Source: Prorocentrum cordatum (taxonomy: Eukaryota > Sar > Dinophyceae > Prorocentrales > Prorocentraceae). From it: DNA of 40,000 bases. A model generated the notes under the pieces. It ran no database searches. It was given only the letters and a program-made list of their open reading frames with translations, and was not told the DNA's origin. Of this stretch, positions 29,622 through 40,000 are shown piece by piece. Within the stretch, counting starts at the first letter, position 1; every line of letters begins with the position of its first letter. Position numbers and translations under genes: made by a program. The DNA lies in NCBI GenBank assembly GCA_963575745.1, contig CAUYUJ010017882.1, positions 125,001-165,000 on the forward strand, in the 5' to 3' direction.

Positions 29622-30790
29622 CCCGTTTCGCCCGAGAGATCCTCGCCACTCTGGGCTCCGAGATGCTGCGCGCGAGGTGGTCTTGCCAGTTTCGCCTGAT
29701 ACGTCCTCGCAGCTCTGCGTTCCGAGCTGGCGCGCGCGAGGTGGTCTGGCGCGTTTCGCTTGAAACGTCCTCGCACTTCTGAGCTCCGAGCTGCCTTGCG
29801 ACAGGTGGTCTGGCGCCTTTCGCTTGAGACATCCTCGCATCCATCAGCTCCGAGATGCTGCGCGAGAGGTGGTCCAGCTCATTTCGACTGGAACATCCTT
29901 GCAACTCTGAGCTCTGAGATAGTGTGCGCAAGGACGTGTGGCCTGTTTCGCTTGAAGTAACCTTGCAATTTGGGGCCCCGAAGAGCTGCGAACGAGGTGG
30001 TCTGGCCCTCTTTTCCGGAGACATCCTCGCAACGCCGAACTCCGAGAGGGAGGAGAAAAGAGGGACAAGGGCTCAGACCCAAACGAATAATTTGATTACA
30101 CTTCTGTTCTTGGATAATGCTCTGGGAGGGGTCTGGGCACCGTATGAGCCATCCTCGGAACTCTGAACTCCCAGATGTCGCACACGAGGTGGTCCAGCCC
30201 GTATCGCCTGAGACATCCTCGCAACTCGGGGCTCAAATCCTCGAAACTCTGGGCTCCGAGAGGGAGGAGGTCAGACTCACTCGAATCGTGTGATTGCACA
30301 TCTGTTGTCGAATTGTGCTCTGTGAGGGGTCTGGGCGCCGCCTGAGACATCCTGGGAACTCTGAGCTCCCAAATGTCGCGCGCGAGATGGTCCAGCCCGC
30401 GTCGCTTGAGGCATCCTCGCGCTTCGGGGCTCCGAGATGCTGCGCGCGAGGTGCTCCGGCTCGTTTCGCGTGAGACATCCTCGCAACTCCAAGGTCCTTG
30501 AAGATGTGTGAGGGGTGGTCCAGCTCGCTTCGCCTGAGACATCCTCGCAACCCTGGGCTCTCGGAGCGTGTGCGCGAGGTGGTCTGGCGCGTTTCGCTTG
30601 AGACATCCTCGCAGCTGGGCTCCGAGATGCCGCGCCAGAGGTGGTCTGGCCCGTTTCGCTTGAGACATCCTCGAGGCTCTGGCGGCCGCGAGGGAGGAGG
30701 AGAGGAGCGAGGAGGGGTCAGACCCAAACGAACAGTGCGATGACACTTCTGCTGTCGAGTTCTGTGCTCCAGGGGAGGCGTGGGGCGCCC
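29622..30790. repeat. 64-bp minisatellite with recurrent spacers
   Basis: The unit landmarks are GAGACATCCTCGCAACTC, GGCTCCGAGATGCTGCGCG and GAGGTGGTCTGGC. CATCCTCGC-type starts recur near 29638, 29701, 29765, 29829, 29893, 29956, 30021, 30147, 30213, 30346, 30411, 30475, 30538, 30602 and 30663. Three related spacers (30050-30143, 30256-30340, 30691-30790) share CTCCGAGAGGGAGGAG-like starts and CAGACCCAAACGAA with GAGGGGTCTGGGC-like blocks. Because 64 is not a multiple of 3, frames cycle and stay open; I do not read them as genes. Confidence 0.9.
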
Positions 30791-31109
30791 CTCTGGCACT
30801 GCGGAGGAGGGAGCCGGCGCCGAGGCGCGGGCACGAGGCACTGGTAGACTGCAAGGGCTGACCAGGGGGGAGCTGTGCTGGAGCAAGTCGTGGCGATGCC
30901 TCCTGCTAGCGCGCGGCGGGCAGGGAGGAGGCAGGACAGGGGGGGAGAAAGGGAGGAGGGGTGAGCTCCGAGGCGCTGCGAGAGAGGAATACTGGAGGCG
31001 GAAGACGGGACCAAGCTTAAACGCTGCCTATTTGAGGGCATCCCTGACGAGGATGCTTCCTGGACATCGAGAGTGCGAAAGTATCCCTGGCAAGGCGGAG
31101 AAAGCAAAG
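30791..31109. other. purine-rich stretch, nothing recognised
   Basis: No exon-like bias. It grades into the (GGA)n region. Confidence 0.5.
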
Positions 31110-31660
31110 AAGAGGAGGGAAAAGGAGGAGGAGGAAGAGGAGGAGAAGGGGGAGGGGAGCAGGAGGAGGAACAGGAGGAGCAGGAGGAGCAGGAGGAACA
31201 TGAGGACGACGAGGAGGAGAAGGAGGAGTAGGAAGGAGGAGGAGGAGGGAGGAGAAGGACGACGAGGAGGACGAGGAGCATTCCGAGGAGGAGGAGGCGG
31301 CGGAGGAGGAAGCGGGGGAGGGAGAGGAGGAGGAGGAGGAGGAGGTGGAGGAGGAGGAGGAGGAGGAAGAGGAGCACGAGGAAGAGCACGAGGAATACAC
31401 GGAGGAACACGGCGAGCAGGAGGAGAAGGAGCAGGAAGAGAAATACAAGGAGGAGGTCGATGACGAGGTAGAGGATGAAGAGGAGGAAGAAAACGACGCG
31501 GAGGAATAGCACCAGGAGCGAGGATTTCGTATGAGGAGGGGGGCAAGGAGTGAGATGAGGAGATACAGCAAAAGGAGGAGGAGGAGGAGGAGGAGGAGGA
31601 AGAGGAAGAGGAGGAGGAGGAGGACCAGGAGGATCAGGCGGAGGAGGAGGAGAAGGGGGA
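31110..31660. repeat. long impure (GGA)n region
   Basis: About 550 bases of GGAGGA/GAGGAA with frequent single changes. It reads Glu/Arg/Gly-rich on plus and Ser/Pro/Leu-rich on minus. Confidence 0.95.
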
Positions 31661-31681
31661 GCGGGAGGTAGGGAGAAGGGA

Positions 31682-31763
<82 letters not shown>

Positions 31764-31797
31764 CTGATGCTGATGCTGATGATGATGATGATAATAT

Positions 31798-31883
<86 letters not shown>

Positions 31884-31935
31884 CTGATTATCATGATGAT
31901 TATGATGATGATGCTGATGATGATGATGATGAGGA
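31682..31935. repeat. (ATG)n array, about 84 units
   Basis: Nearly pure ATG triplets with a few GCTGAT and ATAATATTG interruptions, immediately followed by more GGA triplets to 31960. Confidence 0.97.
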
Positions 31936-31960
31936 GGAGGAGGAGGAGGAGGAGGAGGAG

Positions 31961-32439
31961 GTGTAGTGGAGGGCGAGGGCGAAAAGGAGAATTACGTGGT
32001 TGTGGGGGAGGAGAACGACGACGATCACGAAAAGCCAGACGACGACGCCGAAGGCGACGGCGGATCAGAATCAGGAGAACGCGCGAACACTCTTAGGAGC
32101 CACCTTGGCTAAAACAACTGCTTGGGGATACCGGGCTCTGGCTAGCATGTTCCCCTCTCCTGAACAGCCGTCCTCTCCTTCGCTGCTGCTCTCCCTCCTG
32201 GACTTCGTCGGCCCTCCCAGGAGAATATCTCAACGTCGTGGGCCACTATTGTTCCTCACCGCTGCTGTGCCCCGTGGATCCTGCCAGCGCCGTGACATCC
32301 TGATGTGGGGGGCCCTGGTATAGCATGACGCTTCCCTCCTGACTCTCGAGTGAGCCGCCTCGGCTCCACAGAAACGCTGTTTAGGGGATGCTGGGCTCTG
32401 GCCATCACTGTTCCCTCCTTGCGCAGTTCGCCTGCGTTT
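31961..32439. repeat. diverged tandem pair within unassigned sequence
   Basis: GGATACCGGGCTCTGGCTAG (near 32127) and GGATGCTGGGCTCTGGCCAT (near 32385), each with a nearby TGTTCCCTC-type run, mark a duplicated segment about 258 bases apart. No gene seen. Confidence 0.55.
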
Positions 32440-32580
32440 CCTGCGCCCAGTACGGCGCTTCGTGGCCCCACAGGGAGCTCCACCGAAGGTCCCAGTGGCA
32501 GAACTCGCATGCGGTCTCTGCGCCCAGTCCAGCGCTTCGTGGCCCCCCCATAGGGAGCTCCACGACTCATGGTGCCTCAG
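32440..32580 (-). repeat. R4 satellite relative, two units
   Basis: GCGCTTCGTGGCCCCACAGG plus GAGCTCCACCGAAGG and GCGCTTCGTGGCCCCCCCAT plus AGGGAGCTCCACG, the reverse complement of the 77-bp satellite unit, 77 bases apart. 32581-32835 shows nothing recognised. Confidence 0.8.
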
Positions 32581-32835
32581 GGCGCCACTCCTGGGAGGTC
32601 TTCGCCGCCGTCCCCCCACTCGGGAGCGGCCAAGAGGGGGGTGTCCAAGAAGGGGGGGGTGCAAATCATGACCGGCGGCATGTGCGCGGCCCAGCGGGGG
32701 GGCCAGGAACGTAATGAAATAAGAAGGGGCGCCATGAAATCTGGGGAAATACCATGGCCCCCGCCATGATATCCACCCCCCCCTAGTCATCACCCCCCTC
32801 TTTTCCGCCCCCGACCCCCCCCCCACCGCGACCCC

Positions 32836-33005
32836 ACAGAGGGCCAGGGCCGGGCCGCTGCAGCGCTGCAGCCCGCGGCGGGCCCCCCGCCCGAGGTCGG
32901 CCCGGGCGCGCCCGCCGCGGTCGGCCTCCGCCGACAGCGGGCGTGCCAGGGGCTCAGGGAGGCCGCTGCTCGCCGTCGTCCCGGCAGGGTGCCCTGGCCT
33001 GGGGG
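32836..33005 (-). CDS. possible exon, Ala/Arg-rich
   Basis: After CCCCCAG near 33000 the minus strand reads EPLARPLSAEADRGGRARAD then RRGLQRCSGPALALCG, with nearly all third positions G/C. A donor GGG/GTCGCGG near 32838 is possible. GC content is so high that other frames are also open, so frame and borders are uncertain. No domain. Confidence 0.3.
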
Positions 33006-33715
33006 CAAAGTCTAGCCGTGCTAGTCGGCGCCTTGCCCACGAGCCTTCGGCACCTAGGAGATACTGCGCCCATATCCACGCCATGAGGTCAAAAGGAACC
33101 GAAGTGAGGCGACGGAACAGAATCGCCGCCTCCTCCTTTTTACGGCTGCTCCTGATTGTCCCTCATGCCCAGCAACGCAGGAGGGTGCAAACACCACCTG
33201 CTCCGCTGACTTGCCTCGGAACCAGTCATGGTTGGGTGCGTCCGTGGGGCTGTGCGTGGATCGCGGGTGCAGGTGGGTCGTGGTTGGGTCGCTGAGTTGG
33301 CCGCGGCTGGGTGGTGGCTGGATCGCGGCCCGACCTGTCTGGCTTATGCTCCAGAAAGGGGGCAGGGGTCCGGGACGCGTCGGCTACCGCCGCCCTCTCC
33401 CGTGCCGGTGGCCCTGACGAGGTCGGGGGACATGGTTCCGAAGCGCGCCCAGAGTCCAGCATGGCATGAGGGTGCAAACGCGACTCGTCTGGCAGATGCT
33501 CTTGGGGAGGGGGGCTGTGCTCAGGGGAGGCCGCAGCGCCGCTCAGCGACGCGCTGCTTAGCCGAACCTGCAGGGCAGGGTGGGCCCCATCTTTCTGCTG
33601 GGCTCCGGCCGGGCCTCGTCAGGCCTCCATGCTGGAGTAGAAGAAAGGGGAGGAGGAGGAGCAGTAGCAGGATTAGGAGGAGGAGGAGGAGGAGGAGGAG
33701 GAGGAGGAAGAGTGA
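33006..33715. other. unassigned stretch ending in (GGA)n
   Basis: GTTGGGTCGC/GTCGTGGTTGGG short repeats at 33230-33330. A (GGA)n tract at 33650-33715. No secure exon. Confidence 0.5.
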
Positions 33716-34222
33716 TGGATCCAGGAAGTGCGCGGTGCACACCCCACGCATGCGGGCCGCAATGGCAGGCAACCAGCACCCCCTGCGTCCCCCTCCCGGG
33801 AGGAAGCGGGCCCGAAGGCGCGCGCACAGACGGACAGGGGATAGGCAGCTACCTCGTCGCCCAGCGACGTGCTTCCAGCCGAGAGGGCGTGGTCCGTAGG
33901 GGGACGTCGGTTCACCTACTGCGAGGTACTTCCCGACTATCAACCCCTGTCCAATCAGCTGGCATGCGCAACTGGGTCTGTTCCCCAGTGTGAGCGGGCA
34001 CCAGGCCACCATGGCACTTACGGGCCACACGGCCTCGACTCTCAACAAAATGTGCAACCCCCCATGCCTGTTACTCATCTGCAGGTCACCGAACGTGGCT
34101 AGTGCCGCTGCCACGGCAAAGTGCCACGTGGCTGGTACCAAAAAAGCGCGAACAAAATTAGCCGCCCACAGCCGCTGCATGCAGTCGACTCTGACGGTGA
34201 GCCTCGGGGCGTGTCGGGGCAA
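33716..34222 (-). CDS. weak open frame, product unknown
   Basis: An open frame from ATG at 34222 reads MPRHAPRLTVRVDCMQRLWA then FALATFGDLQMSN-like residues over about 160 codons before the GGA tract. Third positions are only mildly biased and no motif is recognised. It may be chance. Confidence 0.15.
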
Positions 34223-34363
34223 GGAGGAGGAGGAGGAGGAGTAGCGACACGCCGTTGTGTTCGCGCGACGCTCGCTTTTGCTACTTGCCAGGCTCCGCGG
34301 TTTGCGCTGCGAGGCATACAGTGCGCGGAAATGCTCGCAAATTGGGCATCTGAAGCACGAGCT

Positions 34364-34430
34364 GTGTTATATATATATATATATATATGTATATAAATAT
34401 GTATGTGTGTATATATATATATATATATCC
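34364..34430. repeat. (TA)n tracts
   Basis: Two TA runs separated by GTATATAAATATGTATGTG. 34431-34850 is unassigned, partly GGA-rich at 34610-34690. Confidence 0.95.
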
Positions 34431-34894
34431 AGACTGTTGCTTTGGGCTGGAGGCCATCAGGATGACAACAGTGTCCACATTAACGAGGGGTGACTGGAGC
34501 AGGCAGAGGGGAACGCCGATGGGGTAATTGGGAGGAGGCGACGACGAGGAAGATAAGGTAGATCGGGTCGAGAAGGACAGCGATGCAGAGAGCAACGAGG
34601 AGCATACGCAGGAGGGGGGAGAAGGAGGCACGTGGAGGACAGAAAGGAGGAGGAGCAGGAGGAGGAGGGAAAGGACGAGCTGGGGAGGAAAACCATACGA
34701 AGAGGGAGGAAACGCAAAGTCGCCGCCAACATCGCCGCCAGCCGCCAACCCTGCGCGTGCGGCGAAGGCGGCGCACCCGCCCCGCTGAGGTCATCGGAGG
34801 CCTCCGAAGTCCCACGGAAGTCTCGTGGAAGCAGTGACAAACACCATAACAAGTGAATCGTTCAACAGCGCATGTGTGCACTGTTGCTACATGT

Positions 34895-35112
34895 GTGGAA
34901 GAGTACACACGACGGTGATATACACATACATGCATGTGTATTTACGCATGTCCACCCATGAATCCATATACGTGTGCATATGTATGTACATGATACATAT
35001 ATGTGTGCACAATTGCATACATGTAGGTGTATGTGTGTACATGCCTGTATCGATACAGATGCGAGCATGTGCACGCATACATGCATTTGCATGCGTATGT
35101 ATATACGCAGGA
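34895..35112. repeat. TGTA/CATG-rich alternating purine-pyrimidine tract
   Basis: Repeated TACATGCATG, GTGTGTAC, ATGTGTGCAC and TATGTATA words. It is AT-richer than its surroundings and of a type prone to Z-DNA or cruciform structure. Confidence 0.8.
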
Positions 35113-35149
35113 GTGTGTCGCAGGAGTGTGTGGGTCCCAAGACTGCCCA

Positions 35150-35400
35150 AGAGCCCACAAGAGGGCCCCCAGACGGCCTAAGGGGGCCCCCAAACGGCCC
35201 AAGAGGCCACCAAGACGGCCCACGACAGCCCCAAGAGAGCTCCAAGAGGAGGAAACCTACATTTCGAGGCCTCCGCCCCAAGCTGGCCACCCCGAGACCG
35301 CCAGCAGGCCTCCCAGAGACCCAGGAGGCCCCGAACAGCCCCCAAATCAAACCCAGAGAGGCCACCGACAGGCCACAAGACCCCCAAAACCGCCTGTAAG
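35150..35400. repeat. degenerate GGCCCC/CAAGA short-period repeat
   Basis: GGGGCCCCCAAACGGCCC and GAGGCCACCAAGACGGCCC units of about 18-24 bases. A similar block lies near 28340-28400. Frames are Pro/Arg/Gly-rich artefacts. Confidence 0.7.
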
Positions 35401-35424
35401 AGGTTTCGGGGAGGCCTCCCAATC

Positions 35425-35464
35425 TTTTTCTGTCTCTCTCTCTCTCTCTCTCTCTTTCTTTTTT

Positions 35465-35504
<40 letters not shown>

Positions 35505-35610
35505 TATATTTATATGTATATATATATGTGTCTCTATATCACCCTCTATCACTCTAAATCCATCCCTCTCTCTCTATCGCTCTCTTTCTTTTTGGCTTCT
35601 CTCTTCTCTC
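35425..35610. repeat. (CT)n, poly(T), (TA)n tract
   Basis: CT repeats interrupted by a T run, then TATATATG, then CTCTAT repeats. 35611-35849 is unassigned. Confidence 0.95.
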
Positions 35611-35849
35611 ATTCTACATCCATAGATATGTACGCCGGCCCCCTTCGGGGCCAATAAGCTGCGCGGATGAAGTGTCCTGCAACCCGCTCGAGTCCCAGTT
35701 TCCAGTCTTCAATGGTATATGTAGTTGTACTTCCTGGTTCATACTGTAAGTTGCTGCTTTCCGCGAGGGGGGGAGCCGAAGATGAGCCTAGCCACCACGG
35801 CCCCCCAGGGTTCTAGGAATTTCCCGTGGGGCCCTGAGAAACATAGAAA

Positions 35850-36215
35850 TAGGGAGATTCGCGCCCCGGGGCTACGATCCCTCGTAACTCACTCACGTTC
35901 CCGAGGCCATGATCCCTTGTAAGATAATCCAATTTCGCGATCCCGAGGCCAGAATTTCCGCAAATTGCACCGGGCTCGCGCTTCCGAGGCCAGAATCTAA
36001 CCTAGAGTGCAATGGATTCGCGCATCCGACGCGATAATCACTTGTAAATAACACTAGATTCGCTGCACCAGGGCCGCGACCGAATCTAAATTACATTAGA
36101 TTCGTGCTCCCGAAGCCAACGTCGCTAGCGTTAGTACATTATGCAACATGCGTTCCCGAAACCAGAACCCTCTTTTGTAAACTACGCCAGATACGCGCTC
36201 CCGAGAACAGGTTCT
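35850..36215. repeat. 42-bp minisatellite, about nine units
   Basis: Diverged units resemble ATTCGCGCTCCCGAGGCCAG then AATCACTTGTAAATTACAC. CCCGAGGCC-type blocks recur near 35858, 35898, 35943, 35985, 36028, 36069, 36110, 36153 and 36200. Confidence 0.8.
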
Positions 36216-36634
36216 CTAGAAAATTCCACAAACGTCGCGCGGGGACCGCCCCAAACAAGCAATGGTGTGCAATCATGGCCACAACACCTCAATCTGTTTT
36301 GCTGATTCCGATCCGTCCCCGCATGCTGTTTCCCAGGTATTTGCAAACGGCGCCCAGGCCCCCCGACATTGTTCTGAGATCCTCCACTCGTACAAAGAAG
36401 GGGGCCTGCGGCAGAGCGCGGAGTCTGTACGGATGTGTACAGATATGAATCGTTGAATATACAGGCGCGTAGGCACACGCACATATACCCACATAGATAT
36501 AGGAATACAAATATGTGGTACCTATGTAGTACGACGTATGTATACATTTTGGATGATCAGAAGGATACATTATGGACACATGTGTACACACATAAATGCA
36601 GCGAGGTGCATGTAGAGTCTGTTGTATCAGACAC
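36216..36634. other. non-coding, TACACATA-rich
   Basis: Short ACATA/TATAG words at 36470-36600. No gene seen. Confidence 0.5.
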
Positions 36635-37620
36635 ACTCTCCGAGGGCGTAGTGCTCAGCGGCGATCGTTGCGTCGTCCTCGTGTTTATTTGCCGTTTTGC
36701 TTGGAGCACCTTCATCATGCTGCAAGTAGCACGCACCCCTTACGCACATCGCAGCGTCAGAAGGAGGAAACACGACAGTTTTCAACAGCTTTCTAAAAGG
36801 CCTTCAAAAACGCACAAGATTCCAATGGTTCTGCGCAAAGTTGTTGGAAACAAATACTGGTTTATCGGTGTTCTCCTGCGCAGTGAACAGTCTGGGTATA
36901 CACAACATATTCAAACAGACAGCCGATGCCAGTGAGCTTGCACACGACAATACGACAGCTGGTGTCTTTCAAAAAGTTTGCTCGCTCGAGCCTATATGTC
37001 TCCATGCCCCTAAGGGTGCTTCTCAACATTTCTTCTGGTCGCAAGCCGTGGCAACACCATCAATGGATCCCCATTGCTCGTTGCACAAACGTGGGACCTC
37101 ACGTGCCACCTGTTATCGTACGTGCTCTCCGAGGGAGTAGGGCTCAGACGTGATTGCTGTGCGTCGTCCGCGTTTCTTGTCTGGTCGTTTCGCTCGGGAC
37201 GTTCTCACCATCATGTAAATCGCACGAGTCCCTCACACAGATCGCGAGCTCAGGATGAGGAAACCATATGGGTCTTCAACCACGCCTTCAAGAACCCTCT
37301 AGATCCCAATTATGTTGCACATATTTTGGAGACAGCATTGGTTTCACTATTGCTTCCCGTGCAACTACCGCATCATATGACAAAAAGTGTTGAAACACAC
37401 AATTGGAATCAGTGATGCTGTACCTCCTTACTGCTCGAAAACCATTGGATGATCTCTGGTTCCTGCTCTTCTTCTCCGTGGTTGCTACAACTCCTGTGCT
37501 CATGCCCAGAAGGGTGCTTCTCAAGAACTCGTCTAGTCGAAGGCAAGGGCAACCCCATGGGTGGTTCACCCTTACTCTTTGTATGAACCTGGGCTCGCAC
37601 GCGCCACTTGTATGTGTGTA
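36635..37620. repeat. diverged 490-bp tandem duplication
   Basis: CTCTCCGAGGGCGTAGTGCT (36635) matches CTCTCCGAGGGAGTAGGGCT (37125). AAGGGTGCTTCTCAACATTT (37016) matches AAGGGTGCTTCTCAAGAACT (37509). Many landmarks in between keep the 490-base offset. GC content is lower than in the rest of the window. No coding signal. Confidence 0.8.
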
Positions 37621-38420
37621 TGTACATAGACGACCGGTTCCGAAAACCCTGACCCCAAAGATTTGCCATCTCTTGGGGGCGCATATTTTACTTCCGCCGG
37701 CTTCGGCTTGCCTTCCTTTTTTCAATCACTGCGCCCAGGAACCTCCGGGAAAGGACGCTTCGTGAGGGGCCTAAGTAAAAACCAACCGAACTCGGCGCAT
37801 TCGAAAGCCTATATTCAGAACGGTGGGCCCACTGACGGGTACACGTGCGGGAACTGTCGGAGAGGCCGCCACCCCACCCTCACGCGCCCCCGCCTCTGCG
37901 GAGGCGGCACTGTGAGAGCGGCTCCCCTGTCCCCCTCTGGGGCAGGGAGGCCGCTCCCCTCAAACTCAAAAGCTCAAGGATACTAGACGTAGGAAAGGCA
38001 CAGGAGGAAGGGCTGAGCAGCACGCGGGTCCGTAGAGGCCACCCAGCGCCCCATTCACGAACGGCTTGCCTTCCGCCGGCTTCCGCCGGCGGAACCGCGC
38101 CCGTTTTACTTCCCTCGCATTCCACCAGCTTTCCGCCGCCTTCCGCTGAGGGAGAGATGGCAACTCCTTCGACCCTCGATGGCAAGACCGCTTGTGGAGT
38201 GCGCCATGTGTGTATGGGAACAGATGCGTGTATACACACATCCAAGCCAAGGGAACGCGCTCGCAAAATACCTCGTCGCCAGGAGGACGATCAATGCAGA
38301 CGGAGGCCGGCAGGCAGATCTGTTTTGCCGACTCAGCAGGCTGAGAAATGTCTCACTGGCAAAGACCCCGAAGTGACGAGGGAGGCCTGGGGCCACGCTG
38401 CGGATATTGCTACATGTGTC
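37621..38420. other. unassigned stretch with CTTCCGCCGG repeat
   Basis: 38065-38170 (CTTCCGCCGGCTTCCGCCGG, then CTTCCGCCGCCTTCCGCTGA and GATGGCAACTCC) is the partner of 6905-7015. A short relative lies at 37688. No exon seen. Confidence 0.5.
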
Positions 38421-38429
38421 GCCAAGCCG

Positions 38430-38645
38430 TGCGTCCTCGACGCGCCCAAGTGGACGAAGCCGACACCACGGCAAACCCGCGGCAACCCTCGCGCCCAGCG
38501 CCGAAGAAGACGAGGCCGGCACCGCGGCATGCCCCACGTCGGACCCACCGCGTCCGAGGCCGCGCTTGCCCCCGGTGGCCGAGGCGCCCTCCCCAAGACG
38601 CAGGACCGCGCGACGGCACGAGCGGCGCGGCGACGTGCCCGCAAC
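38430..38645 (+). repeat. dispersed repeat R6, copy 2
   Basis: CGCCCAAGTGGACGAAGCCG, ACCACGGCAAACC, GGTGGCCGAGGCGCCCTCCC, ACGAGCGGCGCGGCGACGTG, in the same order as 8340-8510. Confidence 0.75.
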
Positions 38646-38649
38646 AGAA

Positions 38650-38803
38650 CGTGCCGGGAGCGGCGCTCGCCGCGCGGGCGGCGCCGCGCCTCCCGCAGGA
38701 CCGCCAGCCGCTCGTCGTCGTCGGGCAGCTGCCGCTGCGCCACCACCGCCGCGTCCGCGCCGAGGGGCACCAGCAGCCGCTCGCGGACGGACTCGGGCGC
38801 CAG
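38650..38803 (-). CDS. exon of an unrecognised gene
   Basis: After a C-rich tract the minus strand reads APESVRERLLVPLGADAAVV then AQRQLPDDDERLAVLREARR, with nearly all third positions G/C. The sequence looks like a helical soluble domain. Flanked by dispersed repeats R6 (downstream) and R5/F2 (upstream in gene direction). The acceptor may be GGCGCCCGAG near 38796; the donor is not clear. No domain recognised. Confidence 0.5.
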
Positions 38804-38914
38804 GGGGGGGGGCAGAGGGCGCCCCGCCGACCGGACCTCGAGGAGAGCTTCGGACTTCGAGCCTCGAGCTTCGGCGGCGGAGGCTTCCATAGGGCCTCCA
38901 AGAGGCACTTCTCG

Positions 38915-38975
38915 CCGCCACGGCTGGACTCGCCTCGAGATTCTGGTCCGAACGCACCCCAGGAGAGGTCCGAGG
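38915..38975 (+). repeat. dispersed repeat R5, copy 3
   Basis: CCACGGCTGGACTCGCCTCG, AGATTCTGGTCCGAACGCAC; lies just before F2c as copy 1 lies before F2a. Confidence 0.7.
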
Positions 38976-38998
38976 CGCAAGCGTCAACCCTGGAATGG

Positions 38999-39196
38999 AA
39001 GAAGAAAAACCGCCATAAGCATAAACTTTTGGCGCTCCGAGCGGATTTCCTGGATCTGCGCTGGATCCCCCGTCCCTGGCGCGCGGAGCGCGCCATGGGC
39101 GGCGCCGGAGGCGCCGCCGGGGCGCCCCAGGCGCCGTGCCAGGAAATCCGCGCGGAGAGCCAAAAGTTTATGTTTATGGCGTTTTTCCGTCTTCGA
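38999..39196. mobile_element. TIR/hairpin element family F2, copy F2c
   Basis: The left arm AAAAACCGCCATAAGCATAA, ACTTTTGGCGCTCCGAGCGG, ATTTCCTGG pairs with CCAGGAAATCCGCGCGGAG, AGCCAAAAGTTTATGTTTAT, GGCGTTTTTCC. GC-rich GGCGGCGCCGGAGGCGCCGCC-like centre. 39197-39383 unassigned. Confidence 0.85.
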
Positions 39197-39383
39197 TGGA
39201 GCCCAGACGTCCAGCGTCGTGAACCCATCCAGGCGGAGGCGTTTCGTCGTTCTTCTCGGCCAGTCGGGGCTCTTACCAGGCCCCGGGGCCGTCGCACAGC
39301 GGCTCACGCTGCAAGGCCGGCCCCGGGGGAAAGGTCTTGGGCGCCGAATGGCGAAGGGTAGATGAGCAAGAAACGGTGTACAC

Positions 39384-39535
39384 TTAGGTCGGGCATGTCC
39401 CCCTACAGGCAGAGATTGGACGACAAATGAAAGGTACCCCAAACATTATGGAAATCCTCAAAAATAATCAAACAGAATCGTCCCCATACATGTTTTCACA
39501 ATTTTCAAGAATACTTCGGGGGTACTAAAGTTTTG
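39384..39535. mobile_element. TIR element family F1, one-ended copy F1e
   Basis: The left end TTAGGTCGGGCATGTCCCCC then TACAGGC, and the diverged core ATCGTCCCCATACATGTTTT. The right terminal repeat is not recognisable, so the end coordinate is approximate. Confidence 0.65.
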
Positions 39536-40000
39536 GACCATAAGATGACAATTGCCTCGCTGGTCACGCGTGCCGCGGAGGACCGATCAGGATGCAAAGG
39601 TGCCTTGATGCGGATTCGCGAGCCTTTGTGGGCCCTCTGGGACGGCCAACCAGTGAACCGAGAGCGACCGCATTGGAGAAGGATGCCCAGGGTCTCACAG
39701 CATGAATGCAACAAGGAATACAATGAAACATCGCGTTGGCATGATGAGGACAGGGTCGATGGGGATGATGACACGGACGATCAAACGTGACCCAAGCGGA
39801 GTGGTTTACTGTGAATGGGTTCAAGTCGGAGTGTTTTCCGGCCCTATTGTAAATGGGACGGAGTAATTATCACCCTGTTTTAAATATATATTATTATATT
39901 CTTACAGGGTGAGAGCCCATCGGAGTCGAACCGCCGCCCGACCCAAAACATGTCGCTAAGATTCTACGGGGGGGCAGGGGGCGTCGACAGCATGACGTCT
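39536..40000. other. unassigned stretch to the window end
   Basis: No coding signal or known repeat. An AT-rich TTTAAATATATATTATTATA run lies at 39879-39899. Confidence 0.5.

Noticed and set aside
29297-30886. several overlapping minus-strand Lys/Arg/Pro-rich frames
   Set aside because: All come from the 64-bp minisatellite, whose period is not a multiple of three, so similar peptides appear in every frame.
31682-31935. poly-Met / poly-Ile open frames
   Set aside because: (ATG)n array artefact.
37845-39365. 506-codon plus-strand open frame
   Set aside because: It runs through dispersed repeats R6, R5 and F2c and is antisense to the better-biased exon at 38650-38803. No motif.
39905-39945. 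tRNA-like T-arm (GGTTCGACTCC on the minus strand near the window end)
   Set aside because: The T-loop and a 3' CTCACC fit, but I could not find a matching 5' acceptor strand, D-arm or anticodon arm; at most a tRNA-derived fragment.

Overview
The window looks like nuclear DNA of a dinoflagellate, perhaps a free-living GC-rich type such as Prorocentrum or Polarella; the genus is a guess. The clues are high GC, very sparse coding sequence with strong G/C preference at third codon positions, short exons in long low-complexity introns, long pure triplet arrays, decayed non-LTR retroelements, and many short terminal-inverted-repeat (TIR) elements in or near coding sequence. I see no rRNA, no convincing tRNA, no CRISPR and no bacterial-style operon. 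No 22-nt spliced-leader sequence was noticed.

Layout. 1-4300: CA repeats, a minus-strand exon, and a GC-rich hairpin repeat into which a 5'-truncated retroelement with a decayed reverse transcriptase inserted (14-bp target-site duplication). 4300-10400: isolated minus-strand exons and copies of TIR families F2 and F3. 10400-14060: pyrimidine/purine arrays and two decayed retroelement-like stretches on opposite strands, one split by an F1 element. 14400-18330: foldbacks, two F3 copies, a duplicated plus-strand gene segment with possible 33/36-bp introns, and a minus-strand gene. 18324-20784: a plus-strand gene apparently split by two F1 elements, one carrying a 77-bp satellite and a (GAT)n tract, with a third F1 after its stop. 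20738-23226 (minus): the one confidently named gene, a DHHC-type protein S-acyltransferase in at least three exons. 24640-28400: degenerate 18-bp repeats, a two-exon minus-strand gene with a possible 43-bp intron, foldbacks. 29600-36200: 64-bp and 42-bp minisatellites, (GGA)n and (ATG)n. 36600-39540: a 490-bp tandem duplication and further F1, F2 and dispersed copies.

The main theme is three families of short non-autonomous TIR elements. F1 is about 145-195 bp with TTAAGTCGGGC ends and 8-bp duplications. F2 is about 170-200 bp, a strong hairpin with TAGGGGAACAAAAAGTG-like ends. F3 is 171 bp with TCGGCGGTGGA ends and 5-bp duplications. Several copies lie inside coding sequence or inside an intron of the acyltransferase gene, as expected of introner-like (intron-generating) transposons. 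Removing each of three F1 copies together with one target-site copy restores an open frame across the junction. Actual splicing cannot be shown from the sequence alone.
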